NCBI RefSeq assembly: GCF_002367995.1
Contig: NZ_AP018207.1
Location: 4,649,083-4,713,082, forward strand
Direction: 5' to 3'
From: Calothrix brevissima NIES-22
GTDB lineage: Bacteria; Cyanobacteriota; Cyanobacteriia; Cyanobacteriales; Nostocaceae
DNA: 64,000 nt
Position numbers and translations under genes: made by a program. The notes below the pieces were generated by a model. It was not told the DNA's origin. It did no database searches and saw only the letters and a program-made list of their open reading frames with translations. Position 1 is the first letter of the stretch. Every line of letters starts with the position of its first letter. Below, piece after piece: positions 24,612-34,366 of this stretch.

Positions 24612-27600
24612 ATGACTGACAGAAATTACAAATGGGAACGGTTTTGGTACAAAGCAGGAAGTGCAAGTCGTGTTAGTACTGGATTTCTAGAAGTATACAG
24701 GCTACCATCACATAAAATTATTACTCATCCAGATGCAGTCCTTTTTCAGGAAATATCTAAAATTCCCTGTTTAGTTATGTTAGGAGAGTCTGGAATGGGT
24801 AAAACTCATACACTAGATAGTGAATTAAATTCTATTCCTCAAGAAGACAAAGTACTTTTTGTAAACCTTGGATCTTGTGGGAGTGAACTAACTCTTTACA
24901 ACGATTTATTTAATTCAGCAGATTTTCTTGCCTGGACGCAAAGTACATATTGCTTGCACTTATTTCTTGATGGTTTAGATGAGTGTCAATCCAGAATTCC
25001 GAATATTTGTGAGCGACTAATCATTGAATTTAATAAGCATAAAGATAAACTAAATCGTCTATTTCTGCGTATTGCCTGCCGCACTGGATCTTGGGGCAAG
25101 GAGTTGGAACAAAACCTGAAAAAGATTTGGAATAATGATGCTTTTGGACTTTATGAGTTAGCTCAACTAACGGCAGATGATGTTAAATTAGCTGCTACTG
25201 ACAATAGTATAAACCCTGATGAATTTCTAGCAGAAATTCATCACAAACAGCTTGTTCCTTTGGCAGCCAGACCAGTTACTCTCAAATTACTGCTTGCAGA
25301 GTATCAAGATGGTAACAAGCAACTTCCCTCTAATCAAGCAGATCTTTACTTAAAAGGCTGCCAAAGGCTTTGTAGAGAGCGAACGGAACTTCGCCAACAA
25401 CTTATTAAACTTGATGAGCATCAATGTCTGGCTGTAGCAGCACGTATAGCCGCTATCTCAATTTTTACGGGTCGCCCTGTTATTTGGAAAGGAATAGATT
25501 TAGATGCTATCCCTGATAGGGATGCCACCATAACTGTTGAAGAATTAATTGGTGGCAATGAGTATTTTGAGAGAAACGGCTTCAAAAACGAAATTCCGGT
25601 AGATAAAGATGCTGTAATAGAAACTTTATCTAAAGGGTTTTTCACACGCTACTCTAATGATTCTGCTGATAAGCTTGTTTGGACACATCAAAGTTATGCT
25701 GAATTTTTAGCAGCTTGGTATATTAAGCAACAGGGTTTGGCTTTACCCCAGGTGAAAAGTCTCTTATTTCATCCTGACGGCAGACTTGTTCCTCAGTTAC
25801 ATGGAACATCTGCTTGGGTTGTATACCTAATACCTGAAATGTTTCAGGAAATTATAAATTCAGACCCTGAAGTTATACTTAAGGGAAATATTAATACTGA
25901 AAGTAATGAAGATAGATCTAAATTAGTTACTGCTATTCTACAACTTTGTGAAGAGAATAAAATAGTATCTTATGATTTACCAATTTTAACTTATGGAGCT
26001 AAATTTTATCATCCAAATTTATCTCAACAACTCAAAGCTTATATTGAAGGAATAAATCAAGAAAATGATCTCAGAAAGTTAGCCATTTATATTGCTAGAG
26101 TTTGTGAATTAAAAGAATTACAATCTATAATTTTATCAGTTGTTCTTGATTTTTCTCAATCTGTGGAAGTTCGTAAAGAAGCAGCAAAAACTATTTGTAG
26201 TATTGCCGATGAAGAAATAAAAGCTCAGCTTAAACCTTTAATAAACGAAAATCCAGAAGATGAACTGGATACCTTGAGAGGTTATGCTTTAAAAGCCACC
26301 TGGCCTAAATACTTGTCGGCAACAGAATTATTCAGTGTAATTACATTTCCAAAAAAGTCTAATTCATTCGGAGCCTACGAAAATTTTTTGACTCAGGATT
26401 TAGTTAAAGATATTCAACCAAATGATTTACTAATAGCATTAGAGTGGGTTAAAGAACAACAAATTTGGTTTAATCAACAACTTAGGTTGATTGATGAAAG
26501 TGGAACTGGAAAAGGGTTAGATTCTTCATTTCGTAAACTTATAATTTCTTTAATAGGTAAGGGGTTTGAATTTATTGATTATCCAGGTGTTATAGAGTCT
26601 CTTGCAGAGATAATCTTAACTGCAATGTTTGAGTATCAAAGAATTGGCGGAAGTCATCTTGAAAAGTTGTTTGAATTGGGGTTATGGAATGATGATGAAA
26701 AACGCTATAAGCTTTTAGTAGCTATATCGGATCTACTCGTCAATGGAAGCATTCCATTTTTGCAAATATATTTTTTAATTTTGGCAGTGAAAGCAGGTTC
26801 GTACAGCTTTCTAAAATATACATTTTTAAAACTTGGATACTCCTTGAGAAAATCCAACTTAATTATTGATAATCCAACTTTATATACTAAATTTTATATT
26901 TTACATATTATTACTAACAAAGACTTTTTATGGTTAATAAATTCTTGGAAAACAGCTATTAGTACACAGCATAAAAAAGTTTGGTCTAACTTTTTGTTAA
27001 AAGTATTTAATTTACAAAATCGTGACCATGTAGAACAAATATTGTTATGTATTATAAATGACAATATTCTAGAATTAAAAGAAGCTTTTTCATTCTATAT
27101 TGATCCAATTGAACTGGATTCAGAGCAAGCAAAGTCCGCTAGAAATTATTATTACAGGAATTTGGAGTTAGATGCTCAATATATAGAGAAAAACAAAACC
27201 CAACAAGCAGAGATATCATTAAAAGATATAATTATAAATATCACTCAATTATTAGACGAAGCTCTAGATGAAAATTTAGATGCTTGGTGGCAATTAAACT
27301 ATTGGATATCTTATAAGATAGATAATCAAAATTTCTATTTATTAGAAGCTGAGGTTGATTTAGAAAAATTACCGATCTGGCAAGAGCTAGATTTTATAAT
27401 TCGTTCAAGGATTATAGAAGCCGCAAAAAATTATGTTTACAATCAAATCTCAGATGTAGAAGCATGGGTGGGAAAAGCATATAGACCTGCATCGGCAGGA
27501 TATCGGGCTTTCTACATTCTTCTAAGACAAGAAAGAAATTTTATTCTCAATCTTCCTAAAGAAATTTGGAATAATTGGACACCTATTATTATTGATTACG

Positions 27601-29246
27601 GTAGTCGCTTATTTGAACAGGATGAAGTGAAATATGAATTAGTTAAAATTGCGTATGATAATAATCTAGAAACAACAATTCAAACTGTTCTTAAACTTAT
27701 AGATATATATGACAAGGAAGAACCACCATATATATTAGCATTAGTAGAATATTTGAGAGATTGTTGGGATAATTGCTTAATTAATATAATTTTTAGCAAA
27801 CTAGAGCAACCAAGGTTGAAGCTGGAAACATGGAGAAAATTACTAGAGATTTTAATTAAACAAAATAGTAAAGAAGCTATAAATATTTCACATAAATTAA
27901 TTGAGAGTTTAGCAATTTCTGAACAAGAAGTACTCAACACTGCTCAAAGTATATCAGACTGGCTTTCAACAGTCATAAATAATAACCTTTATGTTAGATG
28001 GTGGTTTTTACCTTTACTGCAACAACAACTATTGCTACTCTTAATTTATTTTAAGAGTTGGCAAGAGCCGATAATTGCAGCCTCAACACTTCTAAGCTTT
28101 GCAGAAGATGCTGGATGGTCTTTCCTATGGCCATTATTTCAACAAAATTCTAGTTTTGGTCAGGCGGTTGTTGAGGATGCTATACGGTATGATGATGTCT
28201 TTGTTAATATTGGCTCTGTACAATCTGAAGGTGACTTAGCAGATGTCTTTATTTGGCTTGCTCATCAATATCCCTACACTGAAGATCCTAAACACTATGG
28301 TATATACACTCGTGGTGTCAGAGACTATGTTGCTGATTTAAAAGGTGCTGTCTTGAAACATATTCAAGAACGTGGAACTCTACAAGCTGTGGTAGAAATG
28401 CAGCGCATTAAAAGCGAGTTCCCCGATCTAGTTTGGTTGAACTCAGTTCTTTTATATACTCAAACTAAAACTCGTAGTCAAACTTGGCTTCGCCCTCTTC
28501 CTCAAGATATTCTTGGACTAGCAAAGAATCGTCAAGTACGTCTCATTCGTAGTGGAGATGAGCTCCTTAATCTAGTTTATGAATCTTTAGAGCGATTAGA
28601 GAATAAACTTCAGGATAATGAAACTTTACCTGTAACTGAATTGTGGAATAAAGTAAAAAGTGGTGTACTTAAGAAAGTATTTCTCGCATTTATAAATCCA
28701 TTATATAAATTATTTCCAAATCTTGAAGCTACCATTAATAACCAACAAACTACAATTTTTACAGAAGATTTATTTACGCCTAAAGATGAAGATGACTTAT
28801 CTTCTTGTGTGAAAAGATACTTGGATAATGACCTGAAACCATTAGGTATTATTGTTAGTCGTGAAGTCGAGATTAATCGAAAGGATTATGTAGATTTGCG
28901 TATCGACTGTACTTCACAATATGGTAATCATCAGACCATTGAAACTTTTAGTGTGATTATAGAAGTTAAGGGAACATGGAATAAAGAACTTAGTTCTTCA
29001 ATGAAAGAACAGCTTTTTGACCGCTATCTTAGTGATATCAGTTGTCAACATGGAGTTTACCTTGTTGGTTGGTTTAATTGTGATAAATGGAGTAAGCAAG
29101 ATTATCGTAAATTAGACGCTCAGAGATATACAAAAAATTTCTCAACCCATGAAGCTGCGAAAAACTATTTTGAAATTGAAGCTATAAAGATATCACAGCC
29201 TAACAAAAAGGTTAAGTCTTTCGTACTGAATGTTTCTCTCCCCTAG
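24612..29246 (+). CDS. Large NACHT/STAND-type ATPase with a C-terminal PD-(D/E)XK-like nuclease domain
   Basis: 1544 residues. The N-terminal nucleotide-binding region has Walker A GESGMGKT (residues 58-65) and an extended Walker B LFLDGLDE (117-124), then a winged-helix-like part to about residue 380. The middle ~1000 residues are helical and repetitive, as in the sensor regions of STAND proteins. The end contains YVDLRIDC (D1428), VIIEVKGTWN (E1451 and K1453), then QLFDRYL and HGVYLVGWF: the order expected of a PD-(D/E)XK nuclease. Antiviral STAND proteins (Avs and bacterial NACHT) usually carry the effector at the N-terminus; here no domain precedes the ATPase and the nuclease is last. It stands alone, AT-rich, beside other defence genes. 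A defence role is inference. Confidence 0.75.
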   Translation: MTDRNYKWERFWYKAGSASRVSTGFLEVYRLPSHKIITHPDAVLFQEISKIPCLVMLGESGMGKTHTLDSELNSIPQEDKVLFVNLGSCGSELTLYNDLFNSADFLAWTQSTYCLHLFLDGLDECQSRIPNICERLIIEFNKHKDKLNRLFLRIACRTGSWGKELEQNLKKIWNNDAFGLYELAQLTADDVKLAATDNSINPDEFLAEIHHKQLVPLAARPVTLKLLLAEYQDGNKQLPSNQADLYLKGCQRLCRERTELRQQLIKLDEHQCLAVAARIAAISIFTGRPVIWKGIDLDAIPDRDATITVEELIGGNEYFERNGFKNEIPVDKDAVIETLSKGFFTRYSNDSADKLVWTHQSYAEFLAAWYIKQQGLALPQVKSLLFHPDGRLVPQLHGTSAWVVYLIPEMFQEIINSDPEVILKGNINTESNEDRSKLVTAILQLCEENKIVSYDLPILTYGAKFYHPNLSQQLKAYIEGINQENDLRKLAIYIARVCELKELQSIILSVVLDFSQSVEVRKEAAKTICSIADEEIKAQLKPLINENPEDELDTLRGYALKATWPKYLSATELFSVITFPKKSNSFGAYENFLTQDLVKDIQPNDLLIALEWVKEQQIWFNQQLRLIDESGTGKGLDSSFRKLIISLIGKGFEFIDYPGVIESLAEIILTAMFEYQRIGGSHLEKLFELGLWNDDEKRYKLLVAISDLLVNGSIPFLQIYFLILAVKAGSYSFLKYTFLKLGYSLRKSNLIIDNPTLYTKFYILHIITNKDFLWLINSWKTAISTQHKKVWSNFLLKVFNLQNRDHVEQILLCIINDNILELKEAFSFYIDPIELDSEQAKSARNYYYRNLELDAQYIEKNKTQQAEISLKDIIINITQLLDEALDENLDAWWQLNYWISYKIDNQNFYLLEAEVDLEKLPIWQELDFIIRSRIIEAAKNYVYNQISDVEAWVGKAYRPASAGYRAFYILLRQERNFILNLPKEIWNNWTPIIIDYGSRLFEQDEVKYELVKIAYDNNLETTIQTVLKLIDIYDKEEPPYILALVEYLRDCWDNCLINIIFSKLEQPRLKLETWRKLLEILIKQNSKEAINISHKLIESLAISEQEVLNTAQSISDWLSTVINNNLYVRWWFLPLLQQQLLLLLIYFKSWQEPIIAASTLLSFAEDAGWSFLWPLFQQNSSFGQAVVEDAIRYDDVFVNIGSVQSEGDLADVFIWLAHQYPYTEDPKHYGIYTRGVRDYVADLKGAVLKHIQERGTLQAVVEMQRIKSEFPDLVWLNSVLLYTQTKTRSQTWLRPLPQDILGLAKNRQVRLIRSGDELLNLVYESLERLENKLQDNETLPVTELWNKVKSGVLKKVFLAFINPLYKLFPNLEATINNQQTTIFTEDLFTPKDEDDLSSCVKRYLDNDLKPLGIIVSREVEINRKDYVDLRIDCTSQYGNHQTIETFSVIIEVKGTWNKELSSSMKEQLFDRYLSDISCQHGVYLVGWFNCDKWSKQDYRKLDAQRYTKNFSTHEAAKNYFEIEAIKISQPNKKVKSFVLNVSLP

Positions 29247-29680
29247 TTGATTAGCGAAAGTAATAAGGTAGGGAAAATATTTAACTTAAAACTTGAGCTA
29301 TTCGATTTTTACAATTTGCTAGAACTTGGTAACCTTGTTTTGTTACTCATAGCACTGAACAGCTATAAAGACCAGACAATAAAACAAATAAAGTGGCAGC
29401 AGGACATAACTTAAGATAGGAGTGTATTTAAAAGAGTTGATGCGATCGCGTGCAGCCCATACACAACAGAAAAATAACACACTAGTTTGATTGGGGCGGC
29501 CACTTTATCCTCTAAGTAAGATTTGCGGTCAATTAATGATTCACAAATGAGGATATTTTCTCGTGAAAGTCACAGGGCTGTCTGGAAGTAACGCAACGCA
29601 CAAATCCTTAATACCTAGTTTATTTTTACCGCAAGGTTGTATTGCTGCATTTAAACTATTGCTAGTTTGCTGAAACAAAT
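29247..29680. other. Intergenic region between the STAND gene and CBASS
   Basis: About 430 bases between the convergent STAND (plus) and Cap4 (minus) genes. It has no supported gene, a GCGATCGC (HIP1) octamer near 29440, and no obvious terminator hairpin. It may be a junction between two acquired defence modules. Confidence 0.5.
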
Positions 29681-31135
29681 TTAGCTGGAAATTCCTGAGA
29701 AGAGTTGGAATGTTTTAGAGTATTGACCATTGGATACCCATGCGTAGCAAGTGACTGGTGCTGTAGCGTCCAAGCGATGTCCCAGAAACAGAGCAAGATG
29801 AGCAGGTCCAGCAAAAAATAAATGAATTTCTTTACTACCTAGGGACACTAAGGTATTGACAATTAATTTTTTAATGCTTCCAACAGCATTGTTGGCATGT
29901 TGTGGGGAAGTAATAGGATGCTCTCCTCTAATGTGAAGCAGTGGCTCACCTGTGAGTCCATACTTCTCCAGATTGACTTCGACTTCAGGAATAATATCTC
30001 GAAGAATACCTATGCTAACAACCAAGCGGGTTCCTGTTCCGCCTATCATCTGATGAGCCAAAGGATAAACGGGGGTTTCTTGAGTGGGATGAGCATCTGT
30101 TGCCCATACCTCTTCACGGTATTCCATTTCAATTGCGTAGCCCCTAACAGATGAGAAGACAGATCCTATTGCAAGACATGCTGCCAGACGACGATTGCCA
30201 GCAAGCCTGATTCGCTTAGTATTTCTATACTTTTCAATCCAGCTTCGAGTATCCTGTAGTTCAATGAGTAAGCGATTCCACTGTTGGGATGGGGCAATCG
30301 CACGAGTTTCACCACCAGAAAAAGGGGCCCAATCGAAACACAATCCATGATGCTCTGGGTTATTTTCAGAGGCAATGGCTGTGTAAATCAGGATGGTACT
30401 AAGGGCTGGTAGTTGACTGGGAGGAATTTTTTCTCGCAGTTTTGTCTCTAACTCTTTGCGGGTAATAATTTGATTCTTGCGCTGTCGTATAAATGTGCCT
30501 AAGTGATTATAAATATTATCAAAAGTTTTAAAAGATAAGTCTTCATATTCACTCAAATTCTCAGCCAAAGACTGCTTAAAAAGAGCTTCGCCATGAGATT
30601 TTGCAGTGTTCCAATCTGCCTCCACTATCACCCTTTCAAAAATGAAAAAGGCATCTTGTTCAGTGCCGCCAATTTTTTTGACTAGGCGGGTATACTCTTT
30701 GAAAGAATTTTCTTTGACTGTAGAGTTTTCTTCATAAAAATCTTGAGGATTACGAACGCGGCGTAACCCATTTACCAAAGGCTCTAAGTCTCTGGAAACT
30801 CCTGCTGCTACAAGTATAAACTGCTGATAGGTGTTTGGACTACCAGCATCTACTTCTCGGAACCGTTGAATTTCATTTAAAAACTTGGATGGTTGGAGTG
30901 TATGGTCTTTAACTTCAAGAAACTCTATCGCAAACCCACGACCAGGAACAAAAAACTTTGCCTCTACATCTCCAATCCCTTCTCGGATCATAGCTGTGAA
31001 GCCATCTTGTGCTAGCCAAGCAGGGACACGAGCAAGCATGACTTGCTCCTGAAAGGAAAAGCCACCTTCAGCAATATCACCACCACGAGACTGTGGTTCT
31101 AGAAGTGAGGGAGTCAAATGTTCGCTCTCTGTCAT
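29681..31135 (-). CDS. cap4: Cap4-type CBASS effector (DUF4297 nuclease plus SAVED domain)
   Basis: 484 residues. The N-terminal DUF4297 nuclease has GFSFQEQVMLAR, then GIGDVEAKFF with D56 and FLEVKDH with E74 and K76, the PD-(D/E)XK triad. The C-terminal SAVED domain (about residues 290-480) ends with KEIHLFFAGPAHLALFLGHRL and the following strands of the fold. In characterised Cap4 proteins the SAVED domain binds the nucleotide second messenger made by the CD-NTase and switches on DNA degradation, killing the infected cell. It is the last gene of the CD-NTase-E2-Cap4 operon, 8 bp after the E2 gene. All core residues appear intact. Confidence 0.9.
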   Translation of the reverse strand: MTESEHLTPSLLEPQSRGGDIAEGGFSFQEQVMLARVPAWLAQDGFTAMIREGIGDVEAKFFVPGRGFAIEFLEVKDHTLQPSKFLNEIQRFREVDAGSPNTYQQFILVAAGVSRDLEPLVNGLRRVRNPQDFYEENSTVKENSFKEYTRLVKKIGGTEQDAFFIFERVIVEADWNTAKSHGEALFKQSLAENLSEYEDLSFKTFDNIYNHLGTFIRQRKNQIITRKELETKLREKIPPSQLPALSTILIYTAIASENNPEHHGLCFDWAPFSGGETRAIAPSQQWNRLLIELQDTRSWIEKYRNTKRIRLAGNRRLAACLAIGSVFSSVRGYAIEMEYREEVWATDAHPTQETPVYPLAHQMIGGTGTRLVVSIGILRDIIPEVEVNLEKYGLTGEPLLHIRGEHPITSPQHANNAVGSIKKLIVNTLVSLGSKEIHLFFAGPAHLALFLGHRLDATAPVTCYAWVSNGQYSKTFQLFSGISS

Positions 31136-31143
31136 GCAGTTTG

Positions 31144-31641
31144 CTACTCAATCGGTTTTTCTACAATAGAGTACCCTTCAACAGGATTGGAACTCCAACT
31201 TTGGAGTTTTGAATCTGAGGCGTGTGAAGATGGGCCAAGCCATTTTCCTGTATCTAGCCACAATTCATAGTAATATAACCATAATGCAGTCCACGGAATG
31301 ATAGTCTCTGCAAGCAGCATATCTTTCTGCCACTGTTTTTCTTTGGGGTAGTAGAGGCATAAAGTTCCGTCTTTCCAAACATGGGGAGGTCGTGGTGCTA
31401 AAGTCGGAGATATGACATTAACGGTTGGGTAAGAACTGAGTTTGTAGCGGATTGCTACTCGGTATTTTGGCGAGAACTGACGCGGTTGAAGTGTTCCTCG
31501 CCATACAGCTGCCCCACGCTCTCGCCTGTAAACGAACCCAGGGAATCGGTGCAGTATGTGCAGGTTTTGTAGCCCCAGGTTGATAGTGGGTTTCAGTTGA
31601 GAATATTCAGCCTTGGTCAATCCCATGAAACTTGGTTGCAA
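31144..31641 (-). CDS. E2-like protein of a short type II CBASS
   Basis: 165 residues. HVWKDGTLCLYYPKEKQW holds the presumed catalytic C95 in the bacterial E2 motif (H-x-x-x-D-G-x-L-C-L), and IIPWTALWLYYYELWLDTGKW is the helix that follows it in this family. There is no E1 or JAB domain. In short type II systems the E2-like protein alone acts on the CD-NTase C-terminus to control its activity. Its start lies inside the end of the CD-NTase gene (35-bp overlap in another frame), so the two are translationally linked. Distinct from the cysteine-free E2 encoded at 36226-36606. Confidence 0.85.
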   Translation of the reverse strand: MQPSFMGLTKAEYSQLKPTINLGLQNLHILHRFPGFVYRRERGAAVWRGTLQPRQFSPKYRVAIRYKLSSYPTVNVISPTLAPRPPHVWKDGTLCLYYPKEKQWQKDMLLAETIIPWTALWLYYYELWLDTGKWLGPSSHASDSKLQSWSSNPVEGYSIVEKPIE

Positions 31642-32695
31642 TGGTTGAAGTGTATAAACCAGAAGCAGGTTGGCTGGGCAGAATTAAACCAGTAGAGCTG
31701 ACGTAAGATTTGCCAGGTAAACCCACTTTAGCCAATTGAGACGCAGCGGTTTCTACCTCTGATGGAAAATATTCTTCTCCAAAGATTTTTTGCCAGTATT
31801 TAATTGCCTTCTCCCGATCATCAGTCTCTAAAGCTTTATCTGCCCAATTTCGTCCCTCATTAATCCGTCTCATGAAAGTTTCAAAGTGGGTGCGGCTCCA
31901 GTTCCAAGAGATGTTATGACCAAGGATCGGATCGGGGAGGTTTGGGGTTGCAACATTGCTGGTATGTAGCAGGTGATCGTATTGGCGGTAAATAGCATTC
32001 AAAAGCTCGTAAAATAGGACTGCCAATGGCTGTGTCATATCTAAAGTGTTCTGTTGGATGTGATAAACCAGCAGAGCACCAAGCCAGTAACTCTTGGGTT
32101 TGCGGCTTTTCATTTGGCAGTCACGAAAGTGCTTCAGAAGCTTGCCAAGTGGTTTAACTTTGCGATCGTGTTTTTCCTGTAGCTCATTGAGTAAGTTGAG
32201 ATACCCGATGGGGTGCGATGCAATCCACTTATTGAATCCTCGATCTGGAACGTAAAGCACACTCTCGAATCCATCTGGTGCAATGCAAGGAACAAAGTCT
32301 AGGTGGAAGTCTTTGCCTTTGAAGTAGACATGGACGGATCGGCGGGCACGCTCTACCTCTATTTCCGCTTCTGCATATCCCTCAAAGCCCAAAGCTTTTG
32401 GCAAGGCATCAAGCAACTTTTTCATGTCTTGAATTAATCGTTTAGCCTCTGGTTCATTTGCCTTTGGATCACCAGGGACACGTATTAGGGTATCTACGTC
32501 TTTAACATCACCTACTGCCATTTTTTGGGCGTATGAGCCTGCAAGTCGAGAGTGAGGGTAGACAGTGGGAAAATCTTTGCTTTTGGCAATGTACTCACGG
32601 ACTAAGGGTGGCAAATCGCGTGCTGCATCAAGGCGTTCTTGGGGTGGTTGAATGTTCTTGAGCAGTTCTTCAAAGTGTGTGATAAGCGGAAACAT
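31607..32695 (-). CDS. cdnD: CD-NTase (CBASS nucleotidyltransferase)
   Basis: 362 residues. The polymerase-beta-like core has LAGSYAQKM (G53-S54) and DVKDVDTLI with metal-binding D66 and D68, and the third acidic residue D133 is in FHLDFVPC. A helical C-terminal domain follows. These enzymes make cyclic di- or trinucleotides on phage infection. The clade letter is a guess from its association with Cap4 and an E2-like protein, so the symbol is tentative; the product nucleotide cannot be read. ATG at 32695. First gene of the three-gene operon; upstream is a 417-bp gap and then an IS630 element. Confidence 0.88.
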   Translation of the reverse strand: MFPLITHFEELLKNIQPPQERLDAARDLPPLVREYIAKSKDFPTVYPHSRLAGSYAQKMAVGDVKDVDTLIRVPGDPKANEPEAKRLIQDMKKLLDALPKALGFEGYAEAEIEVERARRSVHVYFKGKDFHLDFVPCIAPDGFESVLYVPDRGFNKWIASHPIGYLNLLNELQEKHDRKVKPLGKLLKHFRDCQMKSRKPKSYWLGALLVYHIQQNTLDMTQPLAVLFYELLNAIYRQYDHLLHTSNVATPNLPDPILGHNISWNWSRTHFETFMRRINEGRNWADKALETDDREKAIKYWQKIFGEEYFPSEVETAASQLAKVGLPGKSYVSSTGLILPSQPASGLYTSTIATKFHGIDQG

Positions 32696-33112
32696 CTATT
32701 TTTTTTACCTTTACTGAATTGGGCTATTCATAGCGCAGCGCTATGGTAATTTCTTTTCATATGCCACCATCATCAATATTTGAATCAAATATATCTTCCA
32801 GAAAAACTTACTCGTATTACCTATCGTTAGTAACCAAATTCATTTGAATTCAGCCGACATCGACTCACACTATGTCAGTGTGTAGCACTTTATTACACTG
32901 TATTTTAATGCTTTTTGATTAAAAAGAACAATTGTACTATTAGTGAAAACCGTACTAGAGTTAGTAGTAATTTTACGGTTTATCGTTCAGTCTGGTGATT
33001 AACTCAAAGTAAGGAGAGCGATCGCTCTCCTCTCAATTCATGTACACTTCGTCATAGAGTTGTTGCTCCGCAAATAATTCATGCAATGGGAATATTGCTT
33101 ACCCAGGAGTAA
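32696..33112. other. Intergenic region upstream of the CBASS operon
   Basis: About 415 AT-rich bases without a gene. A small palindrome CATAGCGCAGCGCTATG (32729-32745) lies 34 bp ahead of the CD-NTase start and may be an operator. The 33113 end abuts the IS630 element, so the original upstream neighbour has been displaced. Confidence 0.5.
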
Positions 33113-33141
33113 TAGTCTGTCAATTTTGAATTGAAGGGTAA
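33113..33141. repeat. IS630 left terminal inverted repeat
   Basis: Pairs with 34367-34395 with a few mismatches. Begins with the TA target and TAGTCTGT. The transposase stop codon (33120-33122) lies inside it. Confidence 0.75.
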
Positions 33142-34315
33142 AGACGCTTAAGTTTTATCCGAGCATCGTTGGTGGTAAATCGCCAATCTACAGTGTGGGC
33201 TTCTCGATTTCTGACTTCTTCCCAAGCAGCGATTTCTTGAATTAAAGCTTCTTTGTCAGGAATTCTGCGGTCAAGACATTGACGAGTTAAAACACTCAGT
33301 TCAATTTCAGCCATATTTAACCCTTCGGGTTCGCCAGTCGCTACAACGGGGGGAACCCCCGCAACGCGCTGGCTCACCAACTGCCATGTTTAGGAGTGTA
33401 GTGAAACTCTAATTTATCTAAAATCCGTTTAGCCTCAGTCGGGTCAAAAGCCTTGTAGAGAGATGCTTTGGCATGGGTGTTGAGTTGGTCATGCACTACG
33501 GTAATCTTAGTGGCATCCGGATATCGTTCATCGACTAAGTATTTCATTTGATGGGCATAGTCAACGGCAGTACGCCGCTGCGTTACCTCTACGTGCCGCC
33601 AAGCACCTAATGGCTCGAAAAACATGAATAAGTTACAGACCCCATTACGTTCATATTGGTAGTCATATCGCTGTTGTTTTCCTGGTTCGGCAGGTATTGG
33701 TTCAATTTTTTCTGCGATTAGTTGCTTACTGGTTTCATCAAAACAAACAAACGGATGATTTGGGTCATAGGGACGAGTGTACACATCTAAGACATCTTCC
33801 ATACAACAGACAAATTCTGCATTGCCTTGGGGAGGAATTACCCACGATTTACTTAACCACGGCTTGAGTTCGTTTTTTTTAGGGTTTGACGCACGGTTTC
33901 ATGAGATATTTTTTCTACATAACCTAATTCCACCATTTGCTGTGCCAGCATTCGCATTGTCCAATGCCCCTGTCCCATTGGTGGTTCACTACAAGTTAAA
34001 GCAATTAGATGAGCTTCCTGGCTCCCATCTAAACAACGTGGCTTGCGGTTATTTTGCAGCTTTCGGCTTAACGCGCCCTCTAGTCCCTGCTCCACTAAAC
34101 GCTGTCTGACTCGTTCAATCGTGGCAACGCTAATATTTAATGCTTGGCTGATGGCCTCATCCTTCCCACCTCCTTGTTCCCGGTTGGTGTCTGCCAAAAG
34201 CATAATCCTTGCATGGTTCACTTTGTAGGCCGCAGCTTTTCCTTTTTTTAGTCAACTCTTCTAGTTGCGCTCGCTCTTCGACTGTCAAGCTGACAATGTA
34301 CTTTTTCTTCGGCAT
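33120..34315 (-). pseudogene. IS630-family transposase, disrupted in three places
   Basis: The original start is ATG 34313-34315 (MPKKKYIVSLTVEERAQLEEL). Frame breaks: a run of seven A (34243-34249 on the minus strand) with one base too many; a run of eight A (33873-33880) where a -1 slip would join LKK to NELKPWL; and a 56-bp insertion at 33322-33377. The pieces carry an HTH (EAISQALNISVATIERVRQR) and all three catalytic acids: D in VCFDETSK, D in VVHDQLNTH and E in NMAEIEL. The A-run at 33873 may be a genuine programmed frameshift as in other IS630 elements; the other two lesions inactivate it. Confidence 0.82.
33322..33377. repeat. 56-bp small dispersed repeat inserted in the transposase
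   Basis: The sequence splits the transposase cleanly between the codons of HYTPKHGSW and LNMAEIELSV. It starts CCCTTCGGGTTCGCCAGTCG and contains GGGGGGAACCCCC. Rejoining the flanks restores a normal IS630 reading frame exactly. Its GC-rich wording matches small dispersed repeats found across Nostoc-like genomes, so this is an insertion of such an element rather than a deletion scar. Confidence 0.75.
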
Positions 34316-34366
34316 CAGTGCTTAGTGTTTTCTGGGGCTATTACTTTTAGATTATTTTCCCTGATT

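Noticed and set aside
29247-29680. Decayed transposon between STAND and CBASS
   Set aside because: No inverted repeats or transposase fragments could be identified.
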